Of a stretch of DNA of 64,000 nucleotides, positions 49,682 to 60,200 are shown piece by piece (position 1 is the first letter of the stretch; each line of letters begins with the position of its first letter). Origin of the DNA: Cydia pomonella (Eukaryota; Arthropoda; Insecta; Lepidoptera; Tortricidae); assembly GCF_033807575.1 (NCBI RefSeq), contig NC_084729.1, positions 1,054,001-1,118,000 on the forward strand. Direction: 5' to 3'. The position numbers and the translations under genes were made by a program. A model generated the notes under the pieces. It saw nothing but the letters and a program-made list of their open reading frames with translations, made no database searches and was not told the DNA's origin.

Positions 49682-51718
49682 TTAGGGTTCCGTAGTCAAC
49701 TAGGAACCCTTATAGTTTCGCCATGTCCGTCTGTCTGTCTGTCTGTCCGAGGTTTTGCTTCGTTGTCCGTTAGTGCTAGAAAGCTGAAATTCGGCATGGA
49801 TATATAAATCAATAAAGCCGACAAAGTCGTACAATAAAATCTAAAAAATTAATTTTTTTGAGGGTACCTCCCCTACGTAAAGTGGGGGTGATTTTTTTTC
49901 TGCTTCAACCCTACAGTGTGGGGTATCGTTGGAAAGGGCTTTCAAAACTAATAGGGGTCTTCAACAAGCATTTTTTGATTATGTGAATATATTCGGAGAT
50001 AATCGCTCCGAAAGAAAAAAAAATGTTTCCCCCCCCTCTAACTTTTGAACCATAGGTCCAAAAAATATGAAAAAAATCGTGGAAGTAGAGCTTAAGAAAG
50101 ACATTAAATGAAAACTATAGCGGACATGATCACTTCAGCTGTTTTTGAATTATCGCAAAAAGTTTCCCCTTCATAGTAAAAAGACTTTAATTAGGTACTG
50201 ATTATGCAAATTTGCCTATTTGTTTAACTCGCGTGAAAGGTACCGTTTCATCCCTTGGTTAACAATTTACTATACGTTAAGCTCCAGTTTAGCTTATTGT
50301 GACGGAAGAGTAACTACGGAACCCTACACTGAGCGTGGCCCGACATGCTCTTGGCCGGTTTTTTATTTTTATGAGTAGTATTACAGCGAATTAATTTTTT
50401 AACCATACGGTTTTAAAAAAATCCCATGCCCCTCAAACCCTGACCCGTCAAGCCCCAACCCTTCAACTCCCAACCTCAAACACCACCCCTGCCTTTACGT
50501 CCTACGCCTACTCTTCACCTCTCATTGTACCTATAGGTAGTCATTTCCACCAAAAAAACCGCACCCATGACCCAAAAACCGCAGCCAAATAACACTAGAC
50601 CCTACTCATAGTGTTGTGTTCCTGCTGGTGAGTAAGGTTGCTCAACGAGGGTGCGGAGTGTTAGGGTCGGCAACGCGCATGTAACTCTAGAGTTGCAGGC
50701 GTCCATAGGCTACGATGACCACTTACTATCAGGCGGGCCGCATGCTTCTTTGCTACCGACGTGGTATTTAAATAAATCCATTACTGTCTACCTATCACCT
50801 ATACCTATGCAGGAAGTTTCACTAATCATCTATGGTCTTCATCATCAGGTCTGCTCCTCCAAATTGGCGGTCTCCAGTGGAGATGCTTAAGTTGCTTACG
50901 AAAATACCTAAATCCCAATACACATGCCTTTAAAAATTGAGGAGACCCATATTCGCTATGGAAAACCTATCCAACGATACTCCACATCATTGGGTTAAAG
51001 CGAAAAAATAATAAAAAAACCGGCCAAGAGCATGTCGGGCCATGCTCAGTGTAGGGTTCCGTAGTTACTCTTCCGTCACAATAAGCTAAACTGGAGCTTA
51101 AAGTATAGTAAATTGTTAACCAAGGGATGAAACGGTACCTTTCACCCGAGTTAAACAAATAGGCAAATTTGCATAATCAGTACCTAATTAAAGTAAGTAA
51201 GTCTTTTTACTATGAAGGGGAAACTTTTTGCGATAGGTAACTCAAAAACAGCTAAACTGATCATGTCCGCTATAGTTTTCATTTAATGTATTTCTTAAGC
51301 TCTACTTCCACGATTATTTCATAGTTTTTGGACCTATGGTTCAAAAGTTAGATGGGGGGACACATTTTTTTTTTCTTTCGGAGCGATTATCTCCGAATAT
51401 ATTCACTTTATCAAGAAATGTTTGTTAAAGAGCCCTATTAGTTTTGAAATACCTTTCCAACGATATCCCACACTGTAGGGTTGAAGCAAAAAAATATTCA
51501 TCCCCACTTTACGTGTAGGGGAGGTACCCTAAAAAAAAAATTTTTAGATTTTATTGTACGACTTTGTCGGCTTTATTGATTTATATATCCATGCCAAATT
51601 TCAGCTTTCTAGCACTAACGACCACGGAGCAAAGCCTCGGACATACAGACAGACAGACAGACAGACAGACGGACATGGCGAAACTATAAGGGTTCCTAGT
51701 TGACTACGGAACCCTAAA
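49682..51718. repeat. Inverted pair of full-length GGTTCCGTAGTC repeats
   Basis: Copy 49682-50370 (plus) and copy 51010-51718 (minus) face each other across ~640 bp that hold a minisatellite relative (50430-50545) and a GTCGGTGGCAAAC copy. Both carry (GTCT)n/(AGAC)n near the outer ends. If ULK3 continues left of exon 11, this lies in its intron. Confidence 0.75.
50575..50770 (-). repeat. GTCGGTGGCAAAC repeat, copy 8 (inverted)
   Basis: AAAACCGCAGCCAAATAACA to TGCTACCGACGTGGTA; internal small deletions. Confidence 0.75.
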
Positions 51719-52239
51719 AAACATCCTAAAATAGTTATTTATGCAGGAAAGTTAGTTTTTCTTGCGAGTTTTGAAAAACACGAGATGTAAAATAACTTTG
51801 CTCTCGTGTGACACACACAACTTTTCACCTCAGTAGTGAGAACATATTAAAGGTTAAAAAAAATCAACATCCAGTTAAGTTTTTATTCCTGTGTCCAGTT
51901 AAGTTTTTATTTCTGTTTGTATTTGTTGTGTTTAAGATCATTGACCCAACACCGTGAAACGAAATATTTTTTTTTTCTATTACTGATTTGTTTTATTGAA
52001 TCTATTTATTAGTTGTAAAATTGTATTTTATTTTGACTTGTAAGACGTACCTTTATTTTACCAATAAAATTCTGTATTCTGTATTCATGGCCTCCGCTAA
52101 ATTAAAAAGCTACTTTGTCTCACTGCCTGGAGTGTCGAAAGTAGCCTTGTTCGAGCTGCTGAGGTGAAAATGTTTTTTGTAGTTTTTTATTTTACCGTTC
52201 TGTCCCCGTGTCTGATTAATGTATCCGTGCCAAATTGAA

Positions 52240-52340
52240 GTTTTCTAGCACTAACGATCACGGAGCAAAGCCGTCGACGGACAAACAAACGGACATGGTT
52301 AAACTATAAGGGTTCCTAGTTGACTACGGAACCTACCTTA
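52240..52340 (-). repeat. GGTTCCGTAGTC repeat end next to ULK3 exon 11
   Basis: TTTTCTAGCACTAACGATCA to TTGACTACGGAACC; stops ~12 bases from the exon 11 donor. Confidence 0.6.
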
Positions 52341-52350
52341 CGTAACGTAC

Positions 52351-52430
52351 CTTATCATCGTCCCGCTCATTCTCAGCACATACGTGGTCGATCGGCGTCT
52401 GAACTTCTTCCACATGGCCTGTTGTGTTTA
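52351..52430 (-). CDS. ULK3: ULK3 exon 11: acidic linker
   Basis: Phase matches exon 10. Encodes NTTGHVEEVQTPIDHVCAE and NERDDDK before GTACGTTA. It probably links the two MIT domains. Supported by frame, splice sites and position only. Confidence 0.6.
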
Positions 52431-55400
52431 CTGTAACACACATATGACAGATTTGACGGTTGTTTTTCAACTAACAAGGAAGGGTACCCAACTGTCCGAC
52501 TCCAATATCATTAATTTTGATATATGTTATAGAGTAGTCTAAAATAAAGGACACGTATTTTTTTTTAGCTGCCCAAACTCAACCTGTTAGGAGAAAATGG
52601 CCTTCAAAGTACTAAAAAGTTACTAAATCTTCTAACTCCTATAGAAAGTGATGCTCAAGCAACTTGCTAGTTAATGGCTGGTTTGAGTATATGTTTGAAA
52701 GCAGCAAAAAATAATGAGCACGTGTTTTGTTATATCGGCTAAAACTCATTTTTTCCTAAAAAACATCGACATTCGAAGTTTTATAATATCTTATCGCTAA
52801 AGTTACACATAAAAACAGGTATTTTTTTAGGAAAACTTGAGTTTAAGCAGATATAACAAAACACGTGCTCATTATTTTTTGCTGCTTTCAAACATATACT
52901 CAAACCAGCCATTAACTAGCAAGTTGCTTGAGCATCACTTTCTATAGGAGTTAGAAGATTTAGTAACTTTTTAGTACTTTGAAGGCCATTTTCTCCTAAC
53001 AGGTTGAGTGTGGGCAGCTAAAAAAAAATACGTGTCCGTTATTTTAGACTACTCTATAACATATATCAAAATGAATCAAATCGGAGTCGGACAGTTGGGT
53101 ACCCTTCCTTGTAAGTTGCTTCTTCCATCATGCACCCGGGTATATCCTTACACTACGTCCATAAGAGAGGTATGGGCATTGTGAATGTCATCTCGCTTTG
53201 TGTGGTAGGGCACAGCCGGTGGATGTCATTCCAGATCTAGAGCAGAGCCTAACCAGGGAAATACCTCCTACTCATAGTGTTGTGTTCCTGCCGGTGAGTA
53301 AGAATAAGAATAAGAATGATTTATTGCAATACTGTGTACATTTGTAGATGGTCATCCTGATACAATTTATTAGTTCCAACAGTTACCCATTTCGGGTATG
53401 CAATACTTAAATAATTTATGAACTAAACTTAAATAGCATGCAATGATAATTAATTACATACCAATTAATGTTCAAAATATTCTTTTAAACTATAAAATGA
53501 TTTATTAAGTAACCAGTTTTTCAATTTTACCCGGAATCGGTTACCTTCGAGTGCCTTAATATCAGCTGGAAGGTAATTAAATACCTGAATAGCTGTTACA
53601 AAAGTGCTCTTTTTGAATATGGCTGTGTTTATTTTTGGTAGCATAATATTATATCTATATTGCGTCCTGGCGTTACACTTTGTTGAAGACTGTAAAATAA
53701 TTAGGCTGTTTTTTTTTACAAATAAACTTACTTCTAGAATATAGATTCCGGTCAGTGTAAGGAAACAGTGTAGGGTTGCCAGAGCTCAACGAGGGTGCGG
53801 AATGTTAGGGTCGGCAACGCGCATGTAACTCCTCTTAATATCCCGAAAGGAAACGGGACTTCGACCTATGCGTATACAGAAGCGGACATGTGATATCGTC
53901 TCATTTCCTCTTAACCCTTATGCCCATAAGGGTGTAAGAAATATGCAAAATTGAACCCTATCTCTTTGCAATAAACTTTAAAATCATAAAGGGAAATATA
54001 TTCCCTCTGCCTTGCATAGCTTCCAACACGTCCCCACCTGTAGCATGCGGCGCCCCCCGGGGAGCGGCGAGGGGCACCCTGGCGGGGGCGACGCCCCCCC
54101 GTAACACAAGCTTGAGCTGCTCCGCGCGGTCCATGTAGCTGCGGACATACATTACTACTATATATCCTATACCTTTAAACGAGCAATTCTTGTATATATA
54201 TATAGTACCTGGGCGACCGAGCTTTGCTCGGTTATAACTATTTATTGTAATATGGTGGTGTATAGGTGACAATCTTAACTACATTTTTTTACTAAATTAA
54301 ACTTGTCTAAAACAATAAAAATTAAACAATTATATATAAACTTGAACATATAAAAAAAAAACAAAAGTTAGTCACCGGGCGAGATTCGAACCCGTAACAC
54401 TCGTTTAGCAGTACGCGTCTTAACCCGCTGGACCAGATGGACATCAGTTGCCGGCAACACGAAATTAGCGACCATATTCTGCGTCGAAAGAAAAAACGCA
54501 TGAAAACTCTAAATCACGCGTTTTCCCAAACATAAGACTAATCTAGATAGATTGTATACCCCCAAAAACCCCCATATACCAAATTTCAGCGAAATCGTTA
54601 GAGCCGTTTCCGAGATCACAGAAATATATCTATCAACACTGTCCCACCCTCCCCTGATCCAGTGTCCCACTGAGCCGCTGTGTACCTTACCTGGTGAGTT
54701 TGGCCCGGTGCGCCTGCCGCCGCATCGCATCGCTCTCGCATTGGACGACAGGCACTAAATATCGTAAGCTTGAGCAGTAAGCGGTAAACGCTTCCTCTAA
54801 CCGCCCCGCGGCGTCTAAGGCCACAGCCTGCTTTATCAACGCGACAGCCTGAAAAATGTATTTTTTTGTTTGATTTTTTTATAATATATGATATTTTTAC
54901 ATAAACCGACTAAACCCCTCAGCATAGTTATTAATTATAACCCCCCTCAGCGGGCGAAACTGATCCTGTCGGGCATTCTCGGCTCTGATCGGCTCAGCAT
55001 TGCTCCGAGCAATTATATGCCTTGAAACCCTCGCAACGCTCAGGTATCAATCTTAGCACGAGCGGTTAAACTACAACTTTATCCACTTCTAAAACATATT
55101 TATCTAAATCTCACCTTGTCATAGTTTTCTTTGCTCGGCATATGTTCAAGGTCCAAGTATGGATGCTGAAAGAACTCCTCATATGTGATCCTCTCCTCAG
55201 GGTCATGCTTCAGGAGTCTGGTTAGAAGGTCCTTACAGCCAGAAGAGATACCGGCGCCGTGGGGTAGCTAGACCAAAAAAACAACGGGTTGCACTCCGGG
55301 AGTGCCGGCAGAAGTGAAAACTTGAATATTAACGTTGTGCATTTTTGATATTTTGGAATGGTTAGGGAATAATTTTGCACGAATTGCTTTAATTATCAGT

Positions 55401-57229
55401 ATGAAAGTACTACTCGTATCATTTATGTGGTAAAATACAATACTCATCTATTGCGCTATCGTACACAAACATGACAAATAATTAATAGAATCAGGCGTTA
55501 CTTTGCGGAAATCCATGCTAATTAAAACAAGTAATATTACTTTGCTAATCCGCGAGAAAGCAAAGCGGATTAGCAAAGTAATATTACTTGTTTTAACAAA
55601 CATGACAATTTATATTACATTAAAAATTTAACACTCCAGAACAATTACAACTATAAAACATTAAAAATGCACAACGTTAATATTCAAGTCGCGCCGGCGG
55701 TCTACTGGCTTCAATGACATTGTAACAGTTTTTCAATCAGGTCACGTGTCCGTCTTACGAATTTTCAATCTGTCGAATCTGTCGGTCACGTGACCTGTCG
55801 CGAGTTTAACATTTTTTTCCCATTACAAAAAGTCCACAGCGCCGCTAAAGAAGTTATCACTTCAAGAAATAGTTAATTTATACATCAAATTATGAAAAAA
55901 TATTTTCTTATTAAGTCGGCCTTTTGTACTATAAGGTTTTCTTTTGTGCAATAAAGATTAAATAAATAAATAAATATCCAGTGAGGAAAAATCTCCATTT
56001 TTCTACGATTGTATGGAGATAGAGAAGCAGTCGCGCGCGGTCATTCACTTTCCTCTTAAGAGGAACTTGATCGATTCGAAACCTGATTTCTCGACTATCG
56101 CTCGATAGAAAAAAAAACACGTACATAGGTCTAAAACTGCCATCTTTCGACACGTGATCAAAACTTTTAGAACGCCATTTTACTTTAATCCTTATTCTTT
56201 CACTGATATGTGCCAAATTTGTTAAATATCAAAAAGTGCGCCATCTAATAGATCAAGGGGCAACAGTTTTAATCATGTGTCTTTTCTTTGACAATCCACC
56301 TCTATTTCAAATTCTCTTTGCTGAAACGCTCGTTAAAATGTTTGCACAAAAGCAAAAAATATGAAAATTGCTTCTAAGAATGCAGTTTTATTCTTGATCG
56401 TATTCATCGATTTATTTTGTTGTAACTTACTAAAATAATTCAAAAACATGATATCTGTGATCCCGGGAACGAACAGCCGCCTCGCCCACGCTTGCGCTCA
56501 GTAAGAGTGGGAGAACTTGAATCCAAAGGGCCTTTATAAGGCAGAGGGAAAAAAATCCCATCTGATTTTGAACTTTATTTCAAAGTGATAGGATTCAATT
56601 TTGCATAATTATGCCTTATAAAGGTTTAATGAAGATGAAAGTTTTGGTATCTCACGTGTATGGGCGCCCGGCTCTGTATCTTATTGACCAGTTCTTGGAG
56701 CGTGGCGGAGGAATACGGCGCAGTACCAAACAGACATTCGTACATTATCACACCTGAAACAAGGAAATCATTACCATCCTAGCTTTGTCTCGTATCGGTA
56801 AGGCTTGGCATAGTGCGTGCGTGCGTGCGTGCACGCGTGTGTGCGTGTGTGTGTGTGAGTGTGCGCGCGCGTGCGTGTGCGTAGGTGTGTGTGTGTGCTG
56901 TGTGATAGAGAGAGGATGTGTATGTACATGTGTGTGTGTGTGTGTGTGTTGTGTTGATTATTACTATTTTATATTGTTATATTTAATATTATTAAATTTG
57001 ATAATTATGACATGTCAGAATATTACAATAATGATTTAATTTAATTTATTGGATATTTGAATTGTTTTGATTATTTTTATACTGTTTAATTTTACTGTAA
57101 TTAAAATTGTAATTTTATCAATAAAGGAATATGAATATGAATATGTGTTTGTTTGTGTGTACTAAGTACTAACCTATGCTCCATAGATCGCCGCTAGCGT
57201 GCGTGTACGTGCAGCGTGCGTCTGTGTGC

Positions 57230-57260
<31 letters not shown>

Positions 57261-60200
57261 TGCGTGCGTGTGTGTGTGTGTGTTTGTGCGCGTGCGTGCG
57301 TGCGTGCGTGCATGTGTGTGTGCGTACTTACCTACGCTCCACAGATCGACGCTAGCAGTATAGTCACCGTGCAACATTTCTGGAGCCATATAAAGGGGCG
57401 AGCCGCGAACCATTTTCTGACGACTCTCGTCTGACAGAAACTGGGCGAAGCTGGAAATAAACCGTAATAGTAGAGTCCTTCTAAGCTAATTTGCATGTTG
57501 GCGGTCGATCGTAGGATCAGGCAGATCGTAATGTGCCTGTGTAATGTTTTGACGGTAGTCACATTCAACCAATAGGTGGGTAGGATAGTTCCGGTAGGAT
57601 AGTATGCGATCCGAGTGTAAATGGACGAGCGAAGCGAGGCTGTTTACAATCACAAGGCTCAAAATTCCTATTCCGGCCTAGTTATTAACAGGGTTTCTAA
57701 TACCCGACGCAAAAAGAGCCCTGTCTCTCTTTCTGTGGTATCGTAGCTCTCCAACGGATGAGCAGATTTCTATGCGGTTTTTTTACGTGAAAACGAGTTT
57801 TCATGCGGTGGTTCTTACTTTTAAGCTGTTTCATAGAAATCAATCCAGCTGTTTGACGAGTATCAGCTCTTTTTCAAAATGATGTGTAATGTGTTTGCCA
57901 ACACATAATGGTTTTTTTTAGCATATATCGTAGAGGGTTATTTAATTTTTAATTTAATAATTATTATTCGTAGAAATATTGCAAACACATTGTAATAATA
58001 ACCTAAAAATGTGCTCACCCGAAATCAGCCACTTTGAGGATGTATTTGCCATCCGAGCCCTTGTGCAGCAGAAGATTATGCGGCTTCAAATCCATGTGGA
58101 CCACGCCTGAACATAAACATTTTTTTTATATAAAGCCAAGTCGATTTATAAAATACCGGTAATAACCGGTTTACTTCGGTTTTTCTCGAAACTTTTATAA
58201 AAACGCGAACGTTTTAAGAACCTAAAAAAACCGGTTTATTCAACGAGCGACGAAACGGCCGGTCGACCTGAGGGCCTACCGCGAACCACGTTCGACGTTT
58301 TGCCTTCCTGTCACACTTACGTACGAATCTACAAGTGCGACAGAGAGGCAGCACGTCGAACGTGGTTCGCGGTAGGCCTTCTGGTGGTGTGCTACGTAAA
58401 CATAGCCACCGACATAGAAAGAAACCGGTATTTATTGCTCTAAACCGGTTAATATTACAAGAACTGTTCTCTTAAAAACCGGTTTAAAAATGATGGTTTT
58501 TCGAGCGAAACCAAAATTAAAAGATTAAATTAATTTTAATTAGCACAAATTTTACCTTATAATCAATAAGGTTAAAATACAAATTGAAAAATAATGGTTT
58601 CAAACCATTCGTGGAAGGGCGGCACCGTCGTCGAACCCTAGCCACCTGGCGGCGGACTTAATAATAATAAATAAAAATAAAACCATTTATTTCAAGTATG
58701 TTACACTCATATCTTTATTAGTAAAACTTAATTCTAAAATATGTATTAGTACTAAAAACCTAGGAACATATCTATATACATTATTTTCTTTCCGCTGAGT
58801 ACGGCACATGTAGCCGTCTGCAGCGTAGCAAATAGGGGGAGTCCAGCCTGTCCCCTATCATTTTCATGATGGTGTTGGGGCTGGCGTGAATCCGGCGCAC
58901 CCTCTTACGGATAGTGGTATACTCGTAGAAGCAATCGACCCTGGCTTCAGACATCCCTGATGCGCTACAGAAGCGCGGCAGCCCCATCAACACCCGGAAC
59001 GCATTGTTATACTGGACGCGGAGGGCTTCATAGGCCCGTTTCGTATACGAAAGCCACAAACTGCACGAGTACAGTGAGGTGCAGTAAGCTCTAAATAGTG
59101 TTACTTTCACGTCCCTGGTACAGCGCGCAAACTTGTGAGCAATCATATTCGCCCGGATCGACAGAGCCCTCCTTCCTCTATGTCTTTATCATCTTTGAAT
59201 GTTGACATTGAATTAAAGTGGCACTCTTATGTAGCTGTGTGTGTAATTCACCTAAACTCTCCCTTACTTATATTTTCTATCTACCTTTTTCTCTTAAAAA
59301 CTTGAGTGCAGAAGCCAGCTGCTGCAAGAAGTACAGGACCTGAACAAACAACTAAATGTTACTATCGCATTTATTATAATATTTAACTTAATTTAAAAGC
59401 GTTTGAGGGAAAACCGACAGCACGCCGCCCGGCCGGTCGACCTAGGTATCGATGGGCGGGTGTGGTGGACACGGATCTGCGGGAGCTGACTGGCGAGAAA
59501 CTGCAGAGCTATAACCGCGAAAATCGAAGTTCGTCAATTGCGGGCATTATTCTGTCACTCTAATTACGCAACACTCCTTTTTTGAAGAACCCCATACTGT
59601 AGCCCCTCGGGAAAACCCTCGATTGATTTAGAAGTGGAAAAACATTTTCTCTTTTTGTATGGACGATTATGTGCGATAGATTATGTGTATAATAATGTAA
59701 TGTTTACCCAGATATTGGCTGTTGTATTTATAAATGTTGTTATGTAAGTTTCATGTCACTATAAATGATGTACTGACTTGCAAAAGAGCCGTTGTACTTG
59801 CGGAATATTTTTTTTAATTTTGAATTTAGATTTTTTTTCCCTCTAAAAACTTCTGCATTTCGATTCTTGCATTGCCCATTGGTATGAATATGAACGTACC
59901 TGTTTCTCCGGAACGCGGCCGTATCTACGGATGTACTTGGACAGATCACCGCCGCAGCAATACTCCATTATTATATAGATGTTCCTGCAAAATACAGTAC
60001 ATTTGGCGCCACTTTTTGATATTTAACAAATTTAACAACTTAACAAATTTAACAGAAGCGGGGTCACCACCGCTTGAACCACCGAGTGAAGCGGTGGTAG
60101 CCGAGTGGATATGACGTCCGACTTTCAATCCGGAGGTCGCGCGTTCAAATCCTGGCTCCTACCAATGAGTTTTTCGGAACTTATGTACGAAATATCATTT

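Noticed and set aside
52080..52170. ULK3 exon candidate with TTTTCACCTCAG acceptor on the minus strand
   Set aside because: The frame soon stops and the piece looks like a dispersed repeat beginning; no MIT similarity.
56785..57413. Cys/Val-rich and His/Thr-rich open frames
   Set aside because: Read-through of GT/GTGC microsatellites and ULK3 exon 6.
60083..60160. tRNA gene
   Set aside because: A and B boxes are present, but acceptor and T stems do not pair and a SINE body with tail follows.
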